Shown here piece by piece: positions 43,601 to 53,339 of a stretch of 64,000 nucleotides of DNA. The stretch spans positions 119,595 to 183,594 of the forward strand of contig BQMJ01000055.1 of NCBI GenBank assembly GCA_025991245.1, written 5' to 3'. How positions within the stretch are numbered: position 1 is the stretch's first letter; every line of letters begins with the position of its first letter. A program made the translations under genes and the position numbers. The stretch comes from Galdieria partita (taxonomy: Eukaryota > Rhodophyta > Bangiophyceae > Galdieriales > Galdieriaceae). The notes under the pieces were generated by a model. That model searched no databases and was not told the DNA's origin. It worked only from the letters and a program-made list of their open reading frames with translations.

Positions 43601-45631
43601 TCATTGAATCTTCTCTCTCTCTAAAATTTTTTTGGTGAACTTTTGAAGCCTTAGCAGTACTTAGGAGAGTACAGAACAGAAAGAGAACAGATTCATTTTT
43701 ATTCTCGAATAGTGAAAAGATGCAAAAAGTAACAAGGAAAAAAGGCCAAGAAATCGCACTATAAAGATAATCATGCAGTATACTATACAAAGCGAAATCA
43801 CTGAGTAACAACTGAATTCAAATTATAGTCCAACCTTATTTCTTAACACAGAAGTACTAAAGACAGTGATACTACAAAAAGGAACGAAAAATCAACTGCT
43901 TCTAATATATGAACAAAAAGCCCACCGAACGAAGTATTATCCTAAATTGAGTCAATCAAAAAAAGTTGAACAAGAAGGCTGTGTCACACGTAGTGAGTAG
44001 CTGAGAAGGTGATTCTGAGTTCGACCCTATTAAGAATAGATAGAAGCAAACTCAAAAAATTTCTCCCGTAACACCCAGTTTTCCATGGAGTACAAGAAGA
44101 CCACAAGGGTGATAGTCATGCTAACTCTATTGTAGCCATCTTAGTTTCATCAAACGGAAATATTGTATTACTTTTAGAGTTTGCACAAATTGCTCATTTA
44201 GAATCAATTTTGAAACCAAAAGTTTGAGGCATTTTTCTAAGAAAAATGTACTCAACTTATTCTTACAATAACAAAGAAGAATTGGGTTTCGATTAAAATT
44301 TGTCCTACGTAGTTGGGATGATTAGACTCTCTGATGGATAAAGACATGGTAGATTTATGACAATAGACGGATGAGTTTTGGACCAAAGCATATTGAAGAG
44401 AATTATAGCCAAAGGACAATTCAAGCATAGAGTAGAAACAGCAAAGAAACTACATGTCCACTAAATTCATGTTGATGAAACGCATTGCGATGTGAACAAT
44501 TTCAATATCCAGAGAAGTTTCGATTGAATGACACTTCCACCATTTGCGAAGATTGTCTTTAGTCCTCAAAGTACAGACAAAGCAATTAGATAAATTTCTA
44601 CAAAGAAACCTGAAGCTTCATGCAGTATGTTGTGAACTAACTGAGATGACGAAACCAGGCTAATTTCAGCTCACTGCATCGAATCCATATCACTGTTCTA
44701 AAGAATCAGTGAATTATCTAGAGTGTCGAAAAGATTGAGAACTCTAGTACAATGAAAGAGAGAAAGTTTTAGCATCGAAATGACCGACTAGTGGAATGCC
44801 TCAATAGCACAGCAATTGAAGCGTGATAGTTCAGAATTCGAAAAAAGAGATACAGCGACTGCAATTGTGTGAAATTGAAAAGACTCGTGAAACCCGTGGT
44901 AAATCCAGTCAAAACTCTAAAAAACAACGCATAGAAAGATAAGTAATGAATAAAATAATTAAAGTTGCGAAGCTATTCCGAAACTCTGAAAGACAAGAAT
45001 TTTAGTACAGTGGCAAAGTCGATTGATAGCTTGTTGACCTAAAGCCCAATTTTAGTGTAGCTGGAGTTGCTTTGTTCCCTCCTGTTTTGAAGTGGATAAA
45101 ATAATTCTTTTTTGCTATGAAGCTTTAAATAGTAGAATTTCGACGAGAACTGTTTTGTACGACCAAGCTTTCAGGTTTTATGATTTCGCACTTCAGTTTG
45201 AAATACCAGCCAAGGTCCTCTGTTTGTTTTGATCGTTTCCTGGCTTAAACCTCCTTGAACTCAAAGTACCGTAAAAAGGTTTGTTGCCAGTCTTAGTTTA
45301 TGTCGAATGCAGAATAGGTTCTCTTCAAGAATTTTTAGTCTTTAGTTTCTTAACTCTTTGAAGACATTGACCTTGCGGAGTAGTGATGAATCAATCTTCC
45401 CAAAGGCTCCAAATAGTCTTTGAGTTTGAATCTTTGACCCAATATAGCCTTTTAATGTAACTTGGTTTTTCTAATTGAGTTGTACTACTATCTTTTGTCC
45501 TGCGAACAACAGTTGGGAACTCTCCTTTGTGGAACAATCACCAAGATCTTTTTGTAAGATTCGGAGTAAATTCTGAGTTGATTGTCTTCGGTTCTTCACA
45601 AAATGATTCCTGTCATTGTCTGTTTTTTTGT
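40639..45631. other. Long region without a recognisable gene
   Basis: About 5 kb of AT-rich DNA with only short open frames, none with family features. It contains the upstream repeat at 41.58-41.77 kb. Some stretches (for example 40.8-41.0, 42.85-43.03 and 44.1-44.5 kb) read like eroded coding sequence, but no motif could be tied to a family. No tRNA or rRNA was found. Confidence 0.4.
41580..41770. repeat. Diverged repeat upstream of the type-II gene
   Basis: Partner of the block at 37.47-37.63 kb, in the same orientation and also upstream of a leftward NTPase-nuclease gene, here at ~0.95 kb from the start codon. Ordered matches with small gaps indicate common origin. Confidence 0.5.
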
Positions 45632-46106
45632 CTATTGAGAGTCTATTTTCCAAGTGGAGTGGTTAGAGTGGCTCGTGGCTTCCGTACGAAACATTTTGAT
45701 CAGTCCATTTCGCATGTACATAGAATAATTCAGAGAGGGATCCTCATGATGCAGAATAAACCATAAACTACGAGTGTACTTGACGGATAAGTCTACTATA
45801 GTTTCGAAGTCTTCTCGAGTCATGTAGTTGAATATGAAAAGTGCTATGATATTCCCTAGGTAGTCTATTTTGAACAACCTTCCTCTTTCGGAAGAAAAAG
45901 TACAATCTCTCGCTATAATAGATCTCATTTTTCTCCCAAACATCGTATTCTGGTATTTCAAAATCACTTTCGGCACTCCTAGCTATAGCTAACAGCTCCT
46001 CTGGTTGAAACTTTCGTGAACTGGTTATTTCCAACAAATAGAGTCTAGTCATATTGAATTGAATAACTTTGTTCTGTACATCGAACAACTCGCAACAACA
46101 ATTCAT
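45632..46106 (-). pseudogene. Frameshifted ORF at the left end of the integrated element, unrecognised
   Basis: From ATG 46106 a frame reads MNCCCELFDVQNKVIQFN and continues to YYSERL near 45.9 kb. A second frame then continues with RLFKIDYLGNIIALFIF and VDLSVKYTRSLWFILHHEDP down to the stop at 45632. The two parts join well with a single frameshift at about 45.9 kb (about 155 residues total). No family is recognised. It diverges from the recombinase gene, with ~70 bp between start codons including a short GA run. Confidence 0.45.
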
Positions 46107-46174
46107 GGTGATGTGAGAGATGGAGAGAGAGAGAGAAGGTTGGCCCGTTATCAAAGAAATGGGAGCTCATCGCG

Positions 46175-47473
46175 ATGAGTCATCTAGATGGGACTTGTAT
46201 TCTTGTTCCCTCATCGCAATTGGGGAAAGAGGAGAGGGGGATGGAGGAGCTGTTTCTACATAATAAGGCTTCTTCAAGGAAAAGAAAGATAGAACAGCTG
46301 AAACTCTGCTTTAGAGATGGAGAGCTGAAGGAAGATAGTGTACTAACCCCCTCTGTTATTAATAGGTACCTGAGAAAAAAGATTCTAGAAGACGGAATCA
46401 CCTACAACACAGCCAAGTTTTCGTTGAGCGTTTTGAGAGACTATTGGTGCCAAAAAACGGGCGAAAAGTTTCCTAGCAACGACTTTAGAGAGTCCCTCGA
46501 TCTAGCTAAGAATAGAGCAGCGGAGTTGGAACTGGAAAAGAAGAAAAAAGATGACACCGAATGGGGTGGAGGGAGAGGGGTAGTGAAGAAACTTGCTTAC
46601 ACAATGGAAGATATAAAGATACTATCGAAAAATTTGGTAAAGAAGTATCCTTTCGATAGGAGCTGTTTGCTGCTGAGGTGTTTCACTAGTTCAAGCATGA
46701 GCACTCTCCAACCTCTCACTTTTGTGGATTTGGGAATAAGTCGAATTCAAGACGTGTGTTGTTCTTCTGCCACGACTACTATAACATGTATTTCATTGCT
46801 GTCGAAATTTAGTAAGTGTAATTCCCACGAAAGAAAAGATTCTATCTACTTTGCGAGAAACAGAGACTACGAAGTGTGTCCAGTTACTGCAATGGCTGTA
46901 GAATTTATAGAGAGATTTCGATACAAGAAACCTGTGAATAGTGACAGCTTGGTTTCCGTCAACTATCATACTCACAAAGATCTCCTGAATAGGAAGCACA
47001 AAGAATATTCTATTGAAATAGACAACCTTATTCATGCAGCGAGGCATTTTGCCGCCAATACTATGGTATCTTATGGAGTACCGGTCGATGAATCTAGAAT
47101 ACAACAATTATGGAAGTCACATAAAAATGTGTTTTCGACTCATTACGTTACAACAGCACCAACGAGTGCTATCAAATCGTTGGCTGGATTCAGAAGAGAA
47201 GAACCTTATGTGATCGATAGAGATCGTTTAGAACCATCTTTAGAATTGAAAAGGAAATTTTGTTTTCAATGGTTGGAACAGCATGACCAGGTATTCAACT
47301 TTTTATCCAAGTCTTTTCTCCAAGACGCTGTTTTCTTCTCCGAATTACAAACTGAAGAAATGAAGAGAGACAAGGATTTTATTTCGTTTTCTCACAATTT
47401 GAGAACAGCAATGAAGAACCATCGACGAATCGACCGAAGAGTACATCCAAAGAGAAATGGAGAGAAGACTTGA
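46175..47473 (+). CDS. Crypton-like tyrosine recombinase
   Basis: Single exon, 432 residues, intact. An N-terminal helical region (30-125) looks like a core-binding domain. The catalytic part has a candidate Arg in LLLRCF (168), then CPVTAMAVEFIERF (235-248), typical of Crypton-type enzymes. HAARHFAANTMVSYGV supplies the H-x-x-R pair (287/290), and STHYVTT a candidate nucleophile Y324. Tyrosine recombinases of this type integrate and excise circular DNA and drive Cryptons, fungal Starships and some polinton-like viruses. The stop overlaps the next ORF by 17 bp. Assignment to Crypton rather than viral integrase rests on the GCR1_C partner. Confidence 0.65.
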   Translation: MSHLDGTCILVPSSQLGKEERGMEELFLHNKASSRKRKIEQLKLCFRDGELKEDSVLTPSVINRYLRKKILEDGITYNTAKFSLSVLRDYWCQKTGEKFPSNDFRESLDLAKNRAAELELEKKKKDDTEWGGGRGVVKKLAYTMEDIKILSKNLVKKYPFDRSCLLLRCFTSSSMSTLQPLTFVDLGISRIQDVCCSSATTTITCISLLSKFSKCNSHERKDSIYFARNRDYEVCPVTAMAVEFIERFRYKKPVNSDSLVSVNYHTHKDLLNRKHKEYSIEIDNLIHAARHFAANTMVSYGVPVDESRIQQLWKSHKNVFSTHYVTTAPTSAIKSLAGFRREEPYVIDRDRLEPSLELKRKFCFQWLEQHDQVFNFLSKSFLQDAVFFSELQTEEMKRDKDFISFSHNLRTAMKNHRRIDRRVHPKRNGEKT

Positions 47474-47846
47474 AGAAATACTTCGATCGAAAAAACGAAG
47501 AAATGCATCTTCCCATTACAATCCTAATCTAGGAATTTATATGGATCGATCTCTGACTGGAGGAATCAAAAGCGTCATTCAAGAATATTATGTCGGGGTT
47601 AGAGAGCATGAATCCATTAGGAGTCTCAATCAAAATTATGGAACAGCATGGAGAACGAAAAATCCCAAAGAATTGTCGCTGTATTCTTACAGAAGACCTA
47701 TCTATGATTTTTTGGAAGATTTACTGACCAAAAAACACAAAGGAAGAATGGGTAATGCTATGAAAGAAGCCATGGAATTGGCGAACTTCGAAACAATCAG
47801 TTCCTTCAGAGACAAGATATTATCTGGATCCATCTCTGTCATCTAG
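47457..47846 (+). CDS. GCR1_C-type DNA-binding ORF overlapping the recombinase
   Basis: 129 residues from ATG 47457, which lies 17 bp before the recombinase stop in another frame. Residues ~30-85 fit the GCR1_C DNA-binding pattern: GGIKSVIQEYYVGVREHESI, then LNQNYGTAWR, then SLYSYRRPIYDFLEDLL. GCR1_C is usually fused to the C-terminus of Crypton recombinases. Here it may be a separate protein made by overlap, or the fused domain after one frameshift. The basic N-terminus (RRLEEILRSKKRRN) supports DNA binding. It ends against the convergent ORF at 47839. Confidence 0.6.
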   Translation: MERRLEEILRSKKRRNASSHYNPNLGIYMDRSLTGGIKSVIQEYYVGVREHESIRSLNQNYGTAWRTKNPKELSLYSYRRPIYDFLEDLLTKKHKGRMGNAMKEAMELANFETISSFRDKILSGSISVI

Positions 47847-48501
47847 TAATAACAATCTGTTTAGCGTTTAGTTTTCCTTTAATTTTGATATTTCCTAAAG
47901 AATCGATGGTGACATTGTTGATAGTGAAGGAGCCATCCGAATTGGATTGCAATAAATAATTGTTCGTACTAGAAACAGTTGCTGTGAACAGCATCGATGA
48001 AGGGAAGTTGAAATTTCCTTGTAAAGTTCCAAATATGCTGTTGGAATTCAAATCCACGATTGAAGATTGGCTGATGCAGATTGGACGTTTGAATTGGTTT
48101 GTATTCCTCCCTTTATCTTGTAGTCGCTCATTTTTTTATCTAAAGAATTCTGGAGTGATTTGTAGTAGTATGGAATCTGCTGTTTCCGAAACGGCTTTGT
48201 ACGTCGTATCGCTGTTCTTTCCAGAATCTATGTTGCCGAAAGACATTTCTCGGTAGAGTAGATAGTCTTGCATGTAGGCTTCACTAGGCGGAGAGGCGTC
48301 ACTTCTTAAGTTACTCCTCAACGATGAGTTACGATTTACCAAAGCAGCTGACGGCAAATAAAGTTTGCTAACCGATTTTTGGATAGAATCAATTTGAGAA
48401 ATTTCAGAGTAGGAATAGGATAAATTCAGTGATGAATACACTAGAGCAATTATGCTTAGTACAAAAGCGACTACTTGAGCAATTACAGTAAAAGCCACCA
48501 T
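47839..48501 (-). pseudogene. Membrane-anchored element protein interrupted by an in-frame TAA
   Basis: The frame runs from ATG 48501 to a stop at 47839, broken once by an in-frame TAA at 48136-48138; without it the product would be ~220 residues. The N-terminus is one membrane segment (MVAFTVIAQVVAFVLSIIAL) followed by a polar, heptad-like stretch. The part after the stop has SDGSFTINNVTIDSLGNIKI, a beta-rich pattern seen in fibre- and tail-like proteins. The two halves stay in the same frame. Its neighbour upstream is the large LamG-like protein, same strand. Confidence 0.5.
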
Positions 48502-48520
48502 TCTCTTTTTTAATCACGTT

Positions 48521-51500
48521 TCAATATCCTATGGTGAAAGAAGGCATATTAGGAACATAGTAGGCATAGTGATAGGAGTATCCAGATCCTGAGAATCCGA
48601 TGTATACGGGACCTTGGTTGGTTGGAAAAGTGTTGTTGTCTATGCTATAGCTAGTTCCATATGTCCAAGTGATGTTTGTCTGTGTAGCAGACAGTCCTTG
48701 TGTACAGTTCCCATTGCCTATTTCTATGTAGAAAGTTGATTGACTCTTCAGTTGAAAATCTGAGTTTTCTCTGTAGTACTGATAGTATGAACTGTACACG
48801 ATGTAGCCGGTGGGAACATTCCAATTGTGATCATAGGAAATCAAGTTGTTGTATGTGGTGCCAAAAACTCCTACTTGTCCATTCTGTCCTAGACCGGAAG
48901 GGACCAAAGCATAAGCATAGAAAGTTCCGCCAAATGTATCGATTTGATCATTCGATTGGAAAAGTTCTGAACCGCTGGAGGTTCCACTCATCATTCCTTC
49001 GCTTCCCATTTCACAGCTTCCTGAATAGGTGGCATTGTCGGTATGAGTTCGGGTCATCCAATTGTAATAGAAAGGAAGTACTAAGTTTCTGTTATCGAAG
49101 CCAGTAGGAGAACCTACCACGATAGAATCGAAAGTGTTGACGCAGATGACGAGATAGAAACCACAGCTATCAACGATGTCAGAAGGTGAAGCAAATTCAA
49201 ATTCCAAATCACCAGTAACATAGATAGAAACTACTATGTTTTTGGTAGAATTGTATAGCAAGTAATCCTGTAATCCAGATTTATGTCCCAATATCTGATT
49301 AGAATCCAATTGAACTTTCAAATAGGATCCTTGAGCAATGGAACTCGAAGTGAATGGGGTGAATTTATTGGCATAGATCTCGTTGTATAGTTGAATGATT
49401 TTCAAGTCGTTGGTTTTTCGAACAGCTCATATCCAAGCATATTCGTTTTCTCCTGCTTCTACATACATTACTTGTCTGCCAAATAGAGGCCACGAAATGA
49501 TTTCTACAGCTTCATCCAAATAATTGGCATTGGAAGCTCCTACTGAATAAAGATCTCCTTGGCTTACAGAAACGTGATTGCTGAACTTGCTCTCAAACAC
49601 AAAGCCATAGAAATTGTTGCTGTTGCTCATAGTTGGGGAAACAGCCAACAAAATGGATGAGACAGAAGTATTGGCTATAGCAGCCAGTGCTGCACCTATC
49701 TTATAACTGTCGGAGAATGGAACTGAACCAAAAGGGAAGCTGTTGCTGGAGGAGTATTGTGTGCTCCCCACATAGTAGGGAAAAGTGTACACTCCACCAT
49801 CAAAGTAGCCTCTCCCCAAAAAAGGATTGATTCCTGCAGAAAATCCGAATGCATTACTGACAGATGGTGGTTCGAATTGAAGTTGAATTACTTCACTGGA
49901 TAAAGGACCTATTTCAAAAGGAAGATTGACGTACCATTCTCCAGTTGCGGAAGCTTACCATGAAGCTAGATATCCCAAATTGGGGGAAATGAAATGGGCT
50001 GCTGGTTGGACTCCGCTACTTCATAATCGATTTTCAATAGGACATTGGATGAAGTGGTAGTTGACTTGAAGCTGTTCCATATCAAATAACTGACTTCGGA
50101 AGGCTGATCCAAATAGATGTCGTAACTATAGAATCCTAAAGGAAAACTGAATTGAGATATGGCATTGAGTACTAATTGATCGTCTAAATAGAGATTGATA
50201 TAGGGAGTTTGTACAGCAATGGTAGTGATGCTATAGTTCAAAGAAGATGGATTCATCGATCTTATGCGAGCCCAATGTAAGTATTGATCTGATGTGGATC
50301 CACCTGATGAACTTCCAATGTATACGGATTGAGCAGACACCGTCAAACTTCCTGACTAACTCATTGCTGTAGTGAGAGAAGAAAGAGAAGGAGGAATGAT
50401 GTGCATCAAAAAGGGAGTACTGGTAGTTATGGTAGTGTTGGCTATAGTCGCTGTGATTCCAACAGCTTGATCTATCAATACTTGGGAATAGCCAAGCTGG
50501 AAGTCAGTGGAAGGCATATAGATGGTAGAAGAAGTGCTGGAAAGTAGAGTTTGGTCATATACTGTTTCCAAAGATCCTAGTGAATAGAATTCATAGACTA
50601 CGTAGTAACCATCGCTGTTTTTAGGATTATCACTTCCTCCTCCTGATGCACTATTGGGATCGCAATAAAATCCTATTCCCATGCAATCGCCAATAGAATC
50701 TCCTGTTTCTCCTTCATAGAACCAACTAAATTCTGCGAATAGAGGAACGTCTAGAGGTAGGGGTATTTGATTGGGACCATACAAGGCCGCTCCATTTCCG
50801 GCATATCCTGCAGTATTCATTTGATATCCTTGAGAAATGCTGTTCGCAGTATTTATTCCTATGAATGTAGGAGAGAAGGTTCCACCAGTTTGTAGTGTAG
50901 TGAGACTAGAAGGATACAATTGTTCTCGAAGAAAATTCCAATAGAGAGGAAATATTTGAGAGCTGTTATCGTATCCTGGTAGAATATCAGGAGAACATCC
51001 AGTAGATATGCCATTATAATTGTTGGTTCTTTCATCAGTCAAATTCAAATTGATGATGGTTGTGGAATCAAGGATTCCGATAGCCAACCGTACCCATACA
51101 TACAGCGTGGGGCTTTCGAAATATTCTACAAAAAATGGAATGGTATCCTCATATTCTCCAGTGGAAGTGAATAGAATATTTTCAAAGTTGGAGGATAAGT
51201 ATCCAATGATGTCAGAAGTATCGATTTCTAGACGATATTGCATGGTATAAGAGACAGCTGTCAAAGAACTGATATTTACTTCTAATACTGGTCTAGAAAC
51301 TTGAAGTTTGAATCCATGTTCTTCTCCTGGATTGAAAACCCAGGATTGAAATGGTACTACAGTATTGGAAGTTCCGCCCCATCCAATGACTTGAAAATAG
51401 TCTATGGGAACAGCTACTGTGAAGGAAGCATCGAGAGTAGGAGACAGCGTTCCACTCCAAAATGACGAAGAAAAGGGAGGAATATAATTGGCTGAGGAAA

Positions 51501-51729
51501 GAGGAATTTCGATAGTTCCGTCGAATAATTGCGCTTTCTGCAGTGAAAGAGACAGTTTCCAAAGTAGTGTAACTACGGAAGGAAACTTGAGAAGATGATT
51601 GTATTTGTCCTGATAATCCTCCCTGAGTTAGAGATATGAGAGTGCTGCCTTTCAACAGAGTGGATAAACCAATGCATTGGAACTCAAATTACTCGAAGCC
51701 AATCCGTAATTGATAGAGGAATTCATCTC
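48521..51729 (-). pseudogene. Large beta-rich protein with archaeal-style LamG/DUF2341 repeats, broken by stops and frameshifts
   Basis: One coding sequence of roughly 1,060 codons can be followed from ATG 51729 to 48521. Breaks: frameshifts near 51.66, 51.54 and 49.95 kb, an in-frame TAG at 50356-50358 and an in-frame TGA at 49427-49429. The protein is rich in Ser, Thr, Tyr and Gly, with almost no Lys. Three modules end in a common motif: VYIGSSSGGSTSDQYLHWAR, ...GPVYIGFSGSGYSYHYAYYV, and a weaker third. FPLYWNFLREQLYPSSL and SWFYEGETGDSIGDCMGIGF recall LamG/DUF2341 surface proteins of thermophilic archaea. Function could be capsid, fibre or cell-surface binding. It is not a host housekeeping gene. 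Confidence 0.6.
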
Positions 51730-51743
51730 GTTCTTTTAATTTT

Positions 51744-52138
51744 ATGAAAATGAACACTCAGATCATTATTTCCATTTCTTTGATAGTTATAGTGATTATT
51801 CCTGTAGTTGTCAGCATCATTGCCAATATGAAATTGAACAGCAATCGGAAAAATTTGAATGAGGTGGAGAACAAGTTGAAAGACTATGAGAGTCCGGTTG
51901 TTTACTACAACTACTATGGAGACGTTCAAACAAACAGTCCCAACAGCGTCGATATAGAAAAGGGTACCTATCTCATTTGTGTCAATCCAAGGAACCTACA
52001 TCGTGTTTGATGACAACACCAAAGCAATCGATGTGGACTCTCAAAAGTCCAATATTGTGCTCCAAAAATACTCAGAAATTGATAATCCAGTGCTCATTGT
52101 TAGGATATCCGACACTTTGCTGTCTAGAATACAATAGT
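51744..52138 (+). pseudogene. Small single-pass membrane protein with one frameshift
   Basis: From ATG 51744 the frame encodes MKMNTQIIISISLIVIVIIP, a strong N-terminal membrane segment, then a polar region with YYNYYGDVQ and GTYLICVNP. Near 51.99 kb the coding sense continues in another frame (YIVFDDNTKAIDVDSQ to RISDTLLSRIQ) and stops at ~52138. It starts 15 bp from the start of the large LamG-like gene, on the opposite strand. About 130 residues if joined. No family recognised. Confidence 0.45.
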
Positions 52139-52310
52139 AAAAAATACCATCATGGAGAATAAGACCATATCAAAATTGATTAAACTCCAGGATCGTTGGA
52201 TAACTTTTCGAGTGGGAGTTATATAGAAAGTGTCAATTGGAACAAAATTCCTTGTGGAACTTGTGGTAAATTCAATTCTGAGAAGTACATCGTCAAGAAT
52301 AATGAGCTTC

Positions 52311-52580
52311 ATGTATAGAAAAAAAATAAGAGGATATGCAAAGCGAATATTTTCAAGGTGCGATATATATTGGAAAATGCAGAAGAAAAAAGATAAGAAA
52401 AATTGGATAACAGCTTCCAAGATAGAATTAGCCAATGGAATTGTAGTGACGCTGTTTTCCATTTTAGTGTTTGTAGTGTCCATCTTGGGTCTCAAAGATC
52501 CTTTCGATTTCCGTGTATTGGCAGGTTCCGACACGCTGTTCGGTATTGCTTTGATTATTATAGCATTTATTGCTCCCTAG
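52311..52580 (+). CDS. Small two-pass membrane protein of the element, unrecognised
   Basis: About 89 residues from the ATG giving MSFMYRKKIRGYAKR. The N-terminal half is strongly basic (KMQKKKDKKNW). The C-terminal half has two hydrophobic segments (GIVVTLFSILVFVVSILGL and LFGIALIIIAFIAP). The frame is open further upstream without another ATG. It lies between broken cargo ORFs on the same strand and looks intact. Small basic membrane proteins are common in virus-like elements, but no family is recognised. Confidence 0.45.
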   Translation: MYRKKIRGYAKRIFSRCDIYWKMQKKKDKKNWITASKIELANGIVVTLFSILVFVVSILGLKDPFDFRVLAGSDTLFGIALIIIAFIAP

Positions 52581-52601
52581 TTAAAAAAAAGAAGAAAAGA
52601 A

Positions 52602-52814
52602 ATGCTGAAGGAACGAGTTATCCTATTTCTATCCGTTACCTTGAGCGGTGTAGTTGAAGCTTTTCTTTCTTTGTTTCGTCCATGGAGTTCTATGGAGTTT
52701 CAAGTACGAACAGCGAGATTTGCCGGGTTAATCAAAAGACAAATCGACGAGTACATAATAGCGGTGACCGGTATGGGCAAGGGATCCATTTATCAATTGT
52801 CGCCATGTTCGTAA
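52602..52814 (+). other. Short ORF of the element, probably a remnant
   Basis: 70 codons from ATG 52602, hydrophobic at first (VILFLSVTLSGVVEAFLSLF), then basic, ending at 52814. It follows the previous ORF by 21 bp. A GMGKGS sequence near the end resembles a P-loop only superficially. No function assigned. Confidence 0.3.
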
Positions 52815-52829
52815 ATTTGACCAAAATTC

Positions 52830-53069
52830 ATGCAAGAATTAACCTACGACATCGATTCAAAGGGATTTTTGAGATGTTGCCGAGTAGGAGGTCAAAGTTT
52901 CACATGGGATTCGCAACTCCCCAAATCCTTCTTGTTTGTGACATCACCAGATCCTCTTACAAAGCAAAATTGAGCAAGAAATGAATATTTTATTCTTGAC
53001 ACCCATTTGTACTTGAACGATCGATCTTCATACTGGTGGGAAGCCATTGCTAAAATTCTACTCACGTAG
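52830..53069 (+). pseudogene. Short element ORF with an in-frame TGA
   Basis: From ATG 52830 the frame reads MQELTYDIDSKGFLRC and LPKSFLFVTSPDPLTKQN, meets a TGA at 52971-52973, and continues as NEYFILDTHLYLNDRSSYWW to a TAG at 53067-53069. About 79 codons. This is the last coding-like sequence before the subtelomeric repeats and marks the approximate right end of the element. Confidence 0.4.
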
Positions 53070-53339
53070 AAATCTAGAGTCCGTGAATGAATATACGCTG
53101 AATTTCTTGATAACTTATGTATACAGGAAGAACTCTAACCAACAATTGGTTTGTTATAATGAAAATGTCTGGAAGGAATGAATTGTTCTATACAATTGAT
53201 AACAAAAAAATGTGCAAGACACGTAACTTCCTTCATAGACAAAATGCCTTATCATTTATTTACAATCAAGAAAGACTTTTAATCAGTAAATAAAGACAAA
53301 CACCAACTGCCATATACAGTAAACAAAGCAACTCATTGT

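Larger units (their letters stand above)
45632..53069. mobile_element. Integrated Crypton-like or virus-like element with archaeal-type cargo
   Basis: Seven or more compact, intronless ORFs on both strands, unlike the intron-rich host genes nearby. It includes a tyrosine recombinase, a GCR1_C ORF, a large LamG/DUF2341-like protein, and several small membrane proteins. Only the recombinase, GCR1_C ORF and one small membrane protein are clearly open; the rest carry one or a few lesions, indicating fairly recent decay. I could not see terminal inverted repeats, which Cryptons lack anyway. The ends given are those of the outermost ORFs. A Starship-like cargo element or a polinton-like provirus are the main alternatives; no polymerase, packaging ATPase or recognisable jelly-roll capsid was found. 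Confidence 0.5.

Noticed and set aside
43975-44040. tRNA-like GTTCGAC motif
   Set aside because: No stems could be paired around it, and no acceptor or D arm fits on either strand.
44100-44900. Possible remnant of a transposase or RNA-guided nuclease (VDETH-like stretch)
   Set aside because: Only isolated short similarities by eye, no catalytic set and no zinc-finger cysteines; too weak to name.
52779-52800. GMGKGS as a Walker A motif of a packaging ATPase
   Set aside because: Spacing does not match GxxxxGK(S/T), there is no Walker B, and the ORF is only 70 codons.
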